64,000 nt of DNA from NCBI GenBank assembly GCA_022661535.1, contig JAKULF010000009.1, positions 1,860,001 through 1,924,000 of the forward strand, given 5' to 3'. A program made the translations under genes and the position numbers. Shown here in pieces: positions 48,956 to 60,597 of the stretch. Origin of the DNA: Eutypa lata (taxonomy: Eukaryota; Ascomycota; Sordariomycetes; Xylariales; Diatrypaceae). The notes beneath the pieces are model-generated. The model did not search any database, was not told the DNA's origin, and saw nothing but the letters and a program-made list of their open reading frames with translations. The stretch's first letter is position 1, and every line of letters begins with the position of its first letter.

Positions 48956-51435
48956 TCACCACTTCGCGCTCTTGACCAAGCTAGCGACGAGGTCCTCGGG
49001 CAGCTTCATGTTCAGGAAGCCGATGTACTTCTGCGAGGCGTGGACGTCGCTCTCCATGAAGCTGCCGCTCGCGACGCGGCGGCCGTCGCGCAGCCGCGGC
49101 GCCGTCACCTTGTAGGCGAGGGCCGGGTCGAAGAACCCCTCCCACACGATGTCGCGCTCGTCGCTTAGGCCGACCGCCGCCGCCACCGCCTTGGGCGTCA
49201 GCAAGCCCGACCGCTTCACCAGGTGGTACGCCGCCGCCGAGCTGAACATCGCGTCGTACGTGATCTCGAACGGCCCCGCGTTCTTCGACCGCACCCGCGC
49301 TAGGTCCCCTAGTATCGACGGGAGCTTCTCCGCCTCCTCCGAGCTGCTGCTGTTGCTGCTGCTCTCGCTTTCGGATGGAGCGGGGGCCGCCCGGAGTCTG
49401 GCGTCTTCTGCCTCTTCCTCGCTCCTCTTAGTGCCTGCGATTGAGGCTTGCGCCGCCGCTGCTGTTGGGGCTGGGGCTGGAGTCTCGCTGTCCCCGACTG
49501 CTGCTGCTGCTGCTGCGGGCTTGGAGCCCCGACCGATGAGCGATACGCTGTGCTTGATGCGTAGTCTGGGGTGTGACTTGGCGTCGCCGTTGGTGCCGTT
49601 GGTGGTGTGTCCGTTTGTGTGATGGCCGTTCACGCCATTGGCTGCTGCTGCCGCTTCTGCCTCCTCAACCGGGAACCGCTCCTCGCCCGGCTCCAGGTCC
49701 ATCAGGTGGTACACGGAGAACTCGGCACACGGCCCGCACTCGATCTCCATCTTGCCGCCGATGCCGAAGGCGAAGTTCCCAGACGTCGCTCGCTGGCCCG
49801 GGTAATTTCCGTGCTGTTTTATGATGGTTAGCGCTGATTGGTCAAAGGAAAACGAAGGAGGCGAATCAAAATGAATGCAGTGAGTGGGTTGCAGAGGCAT
49901 TATGGTATGTCTATGGTATGTTAGGGGCCTATGAATTCTGCTTACAATACAGGCAATCCTAGCGATGTTAGCAACACTCGTGGCTAGCTCCTGGGTGGAT
50001 GCGAGGGCCTCGCCGACGAGGAAGACCTCGTTGGTCCCCTTTCCGTAGAGATGGTAGTCGAATTCCCAAGTACCATCGGCCTTCTTGTGTTGTAGTGCGA
50101 CATATTTTTTTACACGATCGAGCAAGGTGTCCAGTTGTTTGATGAGAATTGCTAATTTTGAGGGTCAGCGAATTGGCCTCATTTTCTTATATGTAGGGGC
50201 TGTTTGGTGGGGGTGGGGAAGTGAGGGGTTAATTTCAAAAACTCACGGTCATGGAAACTGCCCATGTACATGGAACGATAGCCCACCACCCTCGCGGCCT
50301 CCAGTTTGAACTGGTACGGCAGCCCCTCGGCGGTCGAGAAGCGGAACAGGCTCCCCCGGACCCTGACCGTCCGGCCGTCTTCGAGCTGCTCGAACGTCGA
50401 GCTCCGGATATCCAGGGCTCCGCCAGGCCCATACAGGATATCGGGCCTCGACTTCTCGTAGAGGGTGTGCGCGCCGACGGTGAGGGGCGTGCACCGCGCA
50501 TCGGGGTCCGTGGGCGTGACGTCGAACACGCCGCCCCGGTAGATGGTGGCGTGGGCGCCGTGCGACTTGGGCTCGGCGCAGACGCCGCCGCACTCGAGGA
50601 TCTTGCCGACGTGCGTGAACGCGCCGTAGTTGGTCTGCGCCCGCGCCGACCCCAGGTCCCCGTCGTCGTCCTCCCCCGCGAGCCCCGCCAGCCACGCCGC
50701 GTACCCGATGTGCGGCGCCGGGTCGTACGCCCGCCCCCCCACGATGATGTCGAAGTCCGGGTGCGCGCGCATCGCGTCCGTGAACGGCTCCGGTCCCAGC
50801 TGCGCCACGACGCGCGGCGATCCCTCCACTTCCGACGCTACGAGCGGGGGCACGGCGGACCCGCAGCCGGTGATCTTGCCGCGCTGTAGACGGTCGAGCA
50901 CCAGCGTCTTGTCGACGCCCGCGAAGATGGCTACTGTTTTGAATTTGTAATCTCTGTACGATGTGGTGGTATGTTCGTTAGACAGAGGATTCACGCAGTA
51001 GGGATTCGGTAGAAAGATTATACAGCTAATATTTTGCGAAAGAAAAAAAAAAAAAACTTACGCGTTCTCAGGCTCGTTCGAGATCTCCTCGATGATCTCG
51101 AGCATGAGGCGGACGTGCTCGTCGGAGCCGTCGCCGCCGGCGGAGCTGAAGATGAGCGGGACGCGGAACTCGTGCACGAGGCGCAGCAGCTGGGTCATGT
51201 CCCGCAGGTACGCTTTGCGCGGGGCGGTGGTGCTGCCGAGTGCGAGCTTTGAGGGCCCGCTGTCCGTCGACCCGGCGTCGATGATGATCGCCGTCGGAAC
51301 CCCCGTCGGTACCAAACGCTCCAGCACCGCCCGCGACTCCCCTTCTTTCACGCCGTACCCCAGCATCCCCGTCGCCGCCACGATGTGGCAGAGCGGCGTG
51401 AGAGCCTCCTCGTGCTGGTTGAGTTGTCCCGGCAT
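48956..51435 (-). CDS. AtuA-like (acyclic terpene utilisation) protein fused to DUF4387
   Basis: Four exons, 51435..51062, 50953..50247, 50151..49946 and 49813..48956, sum to 2145 nt (714 aa). Residues 10-524 are the AtuA/DUF1446 domain: HIVAATGMLGYGV, IIIDAGSTDSGPSKLALGS, IFSSAGGDGSDEHVRLMLEI, IIVGGRAYDPAPHIGYAAW, GKILECGGVCAEPKSHGAHA, DILYGPGGALDIRSS, YHLYGKGTNEVFLVGEA. Residues about 594-700 are the DUF4387 domain (LARVRSKNAGPFEITYDAMF, FDPALAYKVTAPR). The two are joined by an Ala/Glu/Ser-rich low-complexity linker, and a His/Asn/Gly-repeat insertion sits near residue 485. In bacteria AtuA lies in the citronellol/geranyl-CoA catabolic operon, with DUF4387 as a separate or fused partner. 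Exact chemistry is unknown. Two overlapping GC-rich shadow frames on the plus strand are artefacts. Confidence 0.88.
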
Positions 51436-54400
51436 GTTCTTTTGGCTTGTCTGTCTGTTTGTGTGCGTATATATGACCCAAGAAAGACTAGAGAAACTAA
51501 ACTGAAATAATTTATTGAGAATTGACAGTTTATTTTGGAATTTGCTGCCACGTGCTGCCGTGAATTGTCGTGGTTGTCGTTGTCTCGTCCTGTTTGCGGT
51601 ACCTTTACACAAGTACGAGAAATCGAGATTGGGGTATTGTAATGATGGATCAATGAAGATTACCGATCTCCAGATAAGCTAGAAGTATTTGGGGATTTGC
51701 TGACAGGATGCGTGTGGATTGCGCTATTATATATATATATATATATATATACTTATCGGTATGCCTATAGTCGTCCAGACAAATGTACGTATGATAATGG
51801 CTACTCCATCGGCTTCTTCCTCACTGTCAATGATAGAAACCAGTGTGAGCGTTAAGCAATACAACAACACGCTGTGTGTGATTCACGGGAGGAATGGACA
51901 GGAGATTTCTGCACCGATCTTAAAGTCCGGCCGATGATGGGCCCCTCTTCGTTTTAACTTTTAATTTCGATTGATTCAAATGTATGATAAGTTATTCAAC
52001 TCGCTACTAAAGCTATGTATGTTACCGAGTATGAAGCGGGTAGGCAATGCGCGTGGGTGTTAGATAGATAGCAATCAAGTTGCCTCCTGACACACACACT
52101 GGTTGGTGCTTGCCCCGCAGAAGATGCGGTTTTCGCCGCTGGAGAGCGGACAATGGAGGAGCTACAAACACCCCTGGTACTGACTGGGCTTCCTTCCCAC
52201 TGTATCCCTTTTCATGTTTGTCCTAACCCGACTTTCCACCTTGCACCGGCACCGGGTAGGATGCGGCCGCTGCAGATAAGTTATCTCATGTATTGTACCT
52301 AGCTATACCTGTGAAGTATCCAGCTTCTTTAACTATGCATGTTCTTCGTTTCATTCAAAAAAAAAAGCCTCTGACGAAATCAGACCCTAGACGCATGGAA
52401 TCCATAGGCTGGCAGAATCTCTGTAGGTAGGATTACGCGAGCACGTACGTACATGAAAGAATAGATGTCAGCACGACGGTGCCCTCCAATGTGCCGGCAG
52501 CTGCGCGATGTGCCCTTATGACGTCGTGAAGGCTGCGCGGGATGCGGCTTGGTTGATGCGCGTCAATATCAGATTGATTAACGTTGAACTAAGCGATCAA
52601 GTGCCGGGTACGTAGGTAGATTGTACTCCTCTTTCCTATGTATTTGCACAGCCATTAACCGCTGAGGTACTTTCATCGTATCATGGATTATTATGTAGAG
52701 GGGCTTGGTTTTGGTGTTGTTTTGGGTTCTGATAAGTACCTCCCTGGGTAGTGGATCTCCGAAAGACGCTTTCCGCGGCCGAGAAAGTCCGGTCGAAAAC
52801 TCCGTGTCCTGGCCCCACAATACGCACTTCGTCTTTATCCCGGCCCCCGTCATGCAACCCAGCTTTCCTGGTATTGTCCTTTCCTTTTCCATTTATGTGA
52901 AGCGAGATTTCCGTAGTTATTGAATGCCATAAACCTGCCTTTTCTATCATCCCACATGCAAAACTTGCTGGATATGTGGTTATGCGGGCATTTCCGGGGA
53001 TGACGGGTTGCAGACGGGGACGGGATGGAGGAGGTTCTCAAGTGCTATGTTAGCTAGGTATGTGTTCTATGCGACATGGCACGGGCTGTAGATATACACT
53101 ACTGTATAGCTACGTGAGTGAATAGGCCCGAGCCTTATACTAAGTCTTCGATGATATAACCCGGCCCCGGAAACGAATACCAATTAGTTGCACCACGTTG
53201 TAACTCGTCCGTCGAATGAGGCCTGAAAGTATCGAATCGGGCTCTTACGCGGCGACGCCGCGGGGTGTCTCTAGTAATACTCTGGGTTTCACAGAGCGCG
53301 GGAAACCCTTCTAGTTTCGGCCAATCACATTTTGAGTTCGAATGCTTATAGGTTGGACCCAGCAAGCTGGGACCGTAACTGTAGATAAGCGTAAGCGCTT
53401 GAGGGGTGACAAGATGTGGGGTACCCCTGTCAATTCCCTAATACTCATATTAACACATGGTTTCCCTAGACTCAGGTCAGTCCGTAGTATTAACGCAGGA
53501 GCTGACAATGAATGTAGGTCATAGCATATCAGCTGAGCAGCTATCATTCGTTGAAACGGATTTTTGTACACGGGAGAAGCATCCATTTGCGAATATCGCC
53601 ATGTGGCAGGCCAAATCTGGGGTAGGTAGTGCAGTTTGAAGTAGCTAGCGGAGTTAGCCGCGTGAAGACATCTTGGCCTATTGGTTTAGCATAAATTTCA
53701 TGTGATCATCTCCAGATGTATGGAAAGTACCTATGCCGTCGTTTAGTATCCCAGTTTATGTGCAAGGAGAGCATATCGAACATAAAGAAAAAAGAAACAA
53801 TGCCGCTATTAAGATCTCGAACTAAGGCTAACCATCACCGTCCAGAATTTATCCAACACTTCTCCTTCACCCTGGCTTCATTGAAGTTGGGATAGTCACT
53901 TAATCGTATCAATTTGCGAATTCAGCTTCGTATCCCTCGGGTATTAGAGGACTCGGTGAGAGCACACCCTTTGCCAGTTTATCAATCCCTTGCTCGACTG
54001 GTTAGAATTCTTCTCTCACGATAGAGTTATGGCTGTTTCCCTGCTTACGCTGGAGAGGGCCGGGCTTAAGTCTAGAACCCCTTCACACGAAGACATTCGC
54101 TAAGTTGTTTGCCCGGCAATACGAAGCGAAACTAGGCTTCCCCTGGATTTCGGGATCTATCGGCGTTAGTCGACACAACTAGTAGCGTATGGCGAATTCT
54201 TGATAGCTTTACTAGTTTTGATTACTATCTTCATCTTCTAGTCACTGCTCGTTCTTAGCTTTCGCCCGTGAATACGTTCTATCTATGTGTCACTTGGTTC
54301 TGGCCCGCCAATTTGATACTATCGTGACGGCTCGTGCAGTTAATCCTCATAAGCTGATACTGCAATAACTGATGCAAGGCTTAAGCCTTCTTAGATCTCA

Positions 54401-56339
54401 GGGTTCGGCAGCTCTCTCCCAGTTTGCCTAAGCCCACCCCGCCATTACTAGATGCCTACTTAAGTAGTCTGTAGTATGACCACATCTAAATGCCTAGTTC
54501 AAGAGTCTTACCTCACATATGCACCTTAAACTTAAAATATTCACTAGCAACTTGGCTCTTGCGCAGGGGTAGAGTGACACGATAATAGATGTTGCATGAA
54601 ATATCGCACGAAACGTGCATTTCGTGCCTTAGCAAAAGACGACATGATAGTTATGTGCAATCAGCCGTCTAGCAGCTCGGTTATCTGCGTCGGATGATTG
54701 AAGCCTATTGCTGTCAAGTTGTTGCCAAATTAAATGGTATGTTAAAAGCTATAATTCGAATAATATTTGATTCGACAGTAATAATCAATGATTACTCTAT
54801 ATTCAGCGTTATATTTATAAGATTATTCCGATTTTCACGTTAATAATATTTTAATCGGAATACATACAAGCTAGAGGCCTCTACATAAATAGGTAGGTGT
54901 ATATGGTGGGCGGTGTCAAGTATTTCGGCAGCGACTTGGCTGTATAAGCAATGAACCCCCACTCGATGGGAGAGAGACAGGGGAGAAAAGAACAGGGAAA
55001 TAACGCCACCGGGTGATGGCCTCGATACGCTTCTGCTTACTTTCAGGCAAGGCAGCGGCACAAGCATCTGAACCCTCAGTGTTCCATGGAGCCACCGCTG
55101 CGACGCTGCGGTCACATCAGCACCGAGAAATGCAGTCCTACGGCAGTAGAAATACCACCAACTCTATTGAGTATGGCCACTATTACGGCCGCCTTATAGC
55201 ATGTATGTGGGTAATTATAGCTATCTTCTGATGCATGCACGTTGAGACCGTAACCACGGTAGTAACAATGCACGATAAACCAGCGAGAAAAAACCAGGTT
55301 AGCTTGCATTCCGAGTAGGTATGTAATAAGAAAGGTTGTCTCTCAGTCCGACAAGCGACTTGCGTAGCCGGGCTTCATATTTCTTGATTTAATTATATTA
55401 TACTCGTACACTGAAGCTGCTCCGCGCAGTATAAGGCTGGAAATGGTAACCGGGAGGGAGATCACTCAGTGCATACTTAAAATACTATGTATGGCTTGGG
55501 CATGAATGAATACTGCTCGTTTGTTGCGGCTCAACAGAAGACCATATCATGCCCTTTACGCTCTGAGACATACTACTACACAGGTAGAGCTAAATATGAT
55601 ATGATGGGTATGAACTTAAGCCAGTTTCCCTGAATACTACTGCACCTACTCACAATATGCTGTATTACTGGAATTTGCATGTGATCGGATATTTGCCTTA
55701 GTGGCAGTACAGGCCAGGAACATGTGAAATTGACAAGAATTGCCTAATGGAGATAAACATACAGGTTGAACTTGTATTCGAGGTTGAGACAAAGGAACCC
55801 CGCCTTAGATAGGTATTGTATGCACGTAACTAACTATTCGACACAGACGCCCTCGACTCGTGATTCGGCATTGGTTCCTCTTAGGTCATCTCACCTCATC
55901 CCAACTGTATATAAGACCGAAAATGGTATCCCATGGCCAGCCACCTCGCCGATATAAGACAGCCCCCAATTGATTCCCCGAAAATGCGACCTGGAGTGTG
56001 CCCCGGGCGTGTGGCGTGACACAGCATAATAGCACCTGGCCGGTCTCAGTCGAATGTAATTCTCTAACCCCTTTGATCTCCCCGAGCATACCAATACGTC
56101 GACTAGACGGTATTTTCCTCATCGGTGTCCCGACAACACCGAGCCTAGCCCAACTGGGTCATGGGCACTCCCGTCTATGGTAAGTAAGCAGGCAAGTAAG
56201 CAAGTGATGCAACATGCGAATATCGAAGAGGCAACCACCGCTACCGTGACAATGCATGACATGTCATGACATGACGATAACAGAGAAACAATCGTCGTAA
56301 CTGTGAGCTCGCCCCTGCCCCTTTACTCCACACCCTTGC
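51436..56339. other. Gene-free region, 4.9 kb
   Basis: Upstream of the AtuA-like gene and downstream of the MFS gene. It contains a (TA)n microsatellite at 51727..51751 and a perfect 14-bp palindrome, CATGACATGTCATG, at 56255..56268. No coding or RNA gene was recognised; frames are short and overlap on both strands. Confidence 0.5.
51727..51751 (+). repeat. (TA)n microsatellite
   Basis: About twelve TA dinucleotides in a row are visible, 290 bp upstream of the AtuA-like gene start. Confidence 0.9.
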
Positions 56340-58049
56340 TCAGTACGTGTAGAAGAAATCCGGGTGCTTGTTTCCGACTTCATCGATGCTCATCTGGCGC
56401 AGGATCTCGGCCTCGGGGGTGTGCTGCTCGCGCTTCTTCTTCGCATTGAGGATCTTGAGGTACCAATCCAGGAGGCCGGCCACGACGCCCGAGAGGGCGA
56501 TCATGCCGAGGGAGGACCCGAGGCCCTTGCGGTAGAAGGGCGGGTCGTCGAACGACATGTTGCCCGCGATGGCGACGGCCTGCGAGAACACGTTGATGAG
56601 GGCCGCGGCGCTCGCCCGATACGTGTAGCCCGGGTGGTTGGTCGCCGTCCACGTCAGGGTCAGCACGACGATCGGGTACGCGCCCGCGGCCGTGATGCAG
56701 GCCGCGACGAGCCGGCCGGCGGGCTGCGAGAGGAGCAGGAGCAGGACCAGCCCCACGCACGACAGCGCCGAGTCGGCCATGATCACCGGCCCGCGCATCT
56801 TCAGCCGGTCCGATACCCAGCATGACCCGATGATGCTGACGAACGTCACCGCGTACACGATCACGGACATCAGCTGCGACTGGAGCTCCGAGTACCCCAT
56901 GCTCTCGTGCAGCAGCGCCGGGATGAAGTTTTGTAGCGCGTTGGCACCTAGTTTAGTGATGTCCTTATGTTAGCGTGGCTCTGTATTCTCAATGTGAACC
57001 TTTTGATATCCATATGTATATCTTTAGAGTAGACATTCTAGAAACTAGTGTACTAATTTGATCTTGAAAAGGGGGTAGGATAGAGCTCACAGTAGTGATT
57101 GCCGCAGTTAACGATAGTGGTCATCCAAAACTTGGGATCAATCAGAAGCTTAAGGATGAGCTTCGGGCGGATAGTGCCATTGCCGGTATTGTGGGCGGCG
57201 CGGCTTCGGGTCATGATCATCTTTTTCTCGTCCTCGGTGAAGCCAAACCGAACCTGCTCCGGGGTGGGGGGCAGAAGGGCCAGAACCACGAAGCCCCAGA
57301 TGATGGGGATCATGCCCTCGATGAAGAAAATCCACTGCCAGGCGGTCCACCCGTTCCGGCCACCGAGGTCCTTCTGCACACCGTAGCTGAGCAGGCCGTT
57401 GAACGAGCCCGCGAGCGCCGATGTCGAGTATACGATGGCACCACGGGTCGCCAGCTCGGTGTATCGGTACCAGAAGGAGAGGTACAGGATCGAGCCCTGG
57501 ATGAAGGCCTCTATGACGCCGATGAGAAATCGTATCGCCATTAGTTGTCCGTACGAGGTAGCCTTCACCGTGCAGACTGTTATGACACCCCAGAGAATCA
57601 TAGCACCCGAGAACTATGCCTCTTGTTAGATCCCGTCTGTTTCAGTGTACATAAATAATAAGCTATCTTACCTGGAAAGAGGGCCCAATCTGTCTCAGTA
57701 ACAGCGTTCCGGGAAGCTGAAATACAAGGTAGCCAGCGATGAAAATGCTAGCCACATTGGAGTACATATCGGGGGTGAGGCTGAGGTCATCATCGAGACC
57801 CGCGACTTTGGCGTTGCCCAGGTCGGAGCGGCCCATCTGAGCTAGAAAGTAGATGGAGGCCAGCAACGGCAGAATGAATAGGTCGGTTTTGAGCTTGACC
57901 ATCCTCTCGCTCTTGCCACCATCTGCTGGCGGCTCCGTAATTAAGACATCTTGCGATCGTTGCGAGGCGGCCTCGAGATGAACGATATTCTTGGAGGCAC
58001 TGGGAGAAACCTGCTTCTCCGTAGATGAAGCATTCTCGATAGACGACAT
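56340..58049 (-). CDS. MFS permease, anion:cation symporter (allantoate permease/Dal5-like) family
   Basis: Exons 58049..57672, 57613..57091 and 56947..56340 give 502 aa. After a 50-residue cytoplasmic N-terminus come about twelve membrane segments: DLFILPLLASIYFLAQMGRS followed by the family sequence LGNAKVAGLDDDLSLTPD, then NVASIFIAGYLVFQLPGTLL, FLIGVIEAFIQGSILYLSFW and WQWIFFIEGMIPIIWGFVVL. The centre has PPTPEQVRFGFTEDEKKMI, and the second half NALQNFIPALLHESMGYS and AVTFVSIIGSCWVSDRL. The D-x-x-NA-KVAGL pattern is typical of the fungal ACS family that imports allantoate, nicotinate, pantothenate and similar organic anions by proton symport at the plasma membrane. It follows the AtuA-like gene on the same strand after 4.9 kb. 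The substrate is not deducible. Confidence 0.92.
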
Positions 58050-60597
58050 ATTGAATTGTTCGTTCTTCCCCTTTCGGACTCGGACAGCTAGTTCATGTAT
58101 TTTGAGGGCAAGTAGTTTGTAGAGAGCAAAGCTGGCCCCTTAGGTGATCCGAGTCGAACGCCGCTTTTGTGTGCCAGGAATCAGTATTTACTTAATCTTA
58201 TATGCCATCCCATTGTGAAGAGACCAGCGGGCTCCCTGGGTTATCCTCGGGTGGCGCCATGTTTTTTTCGAGTACGTATGTACGTATGCACGTATGTATG
58301 TGCGTGTGTGTGAGAGTGAGTTTGTCAGGGTGGGTGTGTACATGCACATGTCGTCGCCGGCTTATTGTTGGTTGGTAGATACGAAACCGAGATCAATCAA
58401 ATTGCTTGGCAGGTAGGTTTAGGTGATATACGGATGTCTATTGCTTCCCCTACCGTACGTCGTCCCGTCCCCTTTCTCCACAATACCCCAATTATTCGCA
58501 TGTCCTTTTCTTTTCGGGGGCGTACCAGCAACAACCCGCGAGGGTGTGAGACCAGTCAGCGCCTAGTTACATTCGTTATCTACGTATATAGTGATTCGTG
58601 CCCCTCTAACTTGGATCTCCAAAAAGAAAAGAAAGCGTCGGCCGGCGGAGGCGCAATTCGGTCCTGCCCCTGAACGGCGACGAAACAGAACGACAGAGAG
58701 ACAGTCCCACCACCACATGCCAAAAAACAAAATTGGAAATAAATGTGCGTTTATGCAAGGTATATTTTGGGGGGTTTGGGGGGGGGGGTCTGGCGATTGG
58801 AGATTGGCGGCCGACGTCATATGGGAGCATTGTGCCGGCAATCAACCGTCAGCGAGATCTCCTGGACGAGCAAACCCCTCTAAATACCTAATCGTTTGAG
58901 GCCCCGCGCCAGTAAGGTGGAGGTACGGCAAAAGGAGACTCAACAGAAAGTAAGCACATGATAACTAATGCACGATGAAGGGTGAATTGCGCATTACATT
59001 ACCTTCCCATCACTCCAGATCTTGCCAGATTTGGATCTTTGTAATGTATAGTTACCTCCTACAGGAGGGAAGACAGGACCAATAACCGGAAAATTAACCG
59101 TCACTCGTGATACGCGATGCCCCTCGGTTTCCAAGACCCGGGAGTGATGAACATACACAACCTTATTCAAAATAACCGAATACTTCCACCCCCGCCTTAG
59201 TCATAATGAACTCATATAATTATACGTATTTAAGTATCGACTGTTCGGTTGAAATATTAAGCGACACCGTTCTTCAAATTTGCCACTGTGTTTCTTATGA
59301 TCATTGGATTGTAACTACGTGAACCATTAGCCCTACTGAAATGACCGCGATAACATGAACAATGGACGAATTCCCCCTTTTACGTAGTAGTTGAGCTACT
59401 AGACTAAATGACATGTTTCAATAGGTATCAACGCCCAGCCCGTTTCGAATCGCGTTATTATATTTATTATAATGTGCCTTAAGTTACTAAGAGGAGTTAT
59501 CGGCATTTGGTGCCATCGACAAGGCGTTGCTGACAGAGCCTTACCATTAAGCCATCACTACCGAATTGAGGCAACTAGAACATCAGATAGATTATCCATC
59601 TCTACTAAAAGGAGACTTTGCTCGCCGTTCAGGGGCAGAACCTAGACGATGCCTGCAGGGTGGCGCAGTGCGTAACAAACAACGATACTTTACGACGCGG
59701 CCTAGAGAGATCATATCTAGCAATACTATGAGCATAGTGGAGTAGAAGAGCAGTGGATAGACAGGTCTAGGCCCTCCTATACGGTGATGCGTCCAGACCA
59801 CGCAGATACTGATAAACAATAACCTCGCGGAATAACGTATTGTACAAGGTAGATTAGGCTACATAGCATTCTCGAAACAGGTCGATAATCTAGGTAAAGC
59901 CGGAGACCGCGTAAAACATACAGCATAGAAATCCAACACGAAGGAGACTCCGCAGCACTTTCGGTCGGGGATACTGTGACGCGCTTAGACTGATTACTAG
60001 GCCTTGTCTTTAAAGTTGTCATGTCCGACATCAACGTGGCGGAGTGCAATCTGACGCGTATGCTCCGGTACGTGTTTCACGGGACTTGGAGATCAGCCGG
60101 AAACCTCTCTGTCATGGTAACCGTTAGGTATCCTTATCGGGCCTACAGCTGTCGTATTCTTTAATGAAGAATCGGCATTCCTATTAAAAACGACTATTCA
60201 GATATGCTGGCATATTCGTCTAATTAAGTAGGAACAAGTACGTATGGTCGTGGCTTGTAATAGGGGCAATAGGGGTAATATTCGAAAGACACTTCGTCCC
60301 GATCGCAGCTCATGCATGTTCATTAAATACGTTCGCGCCATCAACAGAAACTCCCGCCATACTCAGATTTGGCCGAAACCATGGAATAAATACATTGTAT
60401 CATATGTATTAGTGACATTTTTTTGCTCTTCAAGCTTTTTTCATTTTTTAATTTTATATGCAGATAATTATGATTTAGAAAGTTATCTTCGCAGGAAGAC
60501 AGTAAACTCATGCGTGGTCCTATAAAACAGCCAGGGTTTCAAATGAAAAAGACAACGTAGAACAAATACCCTTATACCTTACCGATATTTTATCTTG
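58050..60597. other. Gene-free region, 2.5 kb
   Basis: The first part is the MFS promoter region with ACGTATGTACGTATG-type short repeats near 58275-58300. A G-rich stretch (a run of ten or more G) lies near 58780-58789. The rest is AT-rich with only short frames. Confidence 0.5.

Noticed and set aside
49149..50889. Long plus-strand frames opposite the AtuA-like gene
   Set aside because: They are GC-rich antisense shadows of a well-supported protein; composition (Arg/Ala/Val/Pro-rich) and lack of any domain mark them as artefacts.
59490..59590. Stretch with tRNA-like words (GCCATCGACAAGG...TTACCATTAAG)
   Set aside because: Could not be folded into a cloverleaf by eye; at most a relic.
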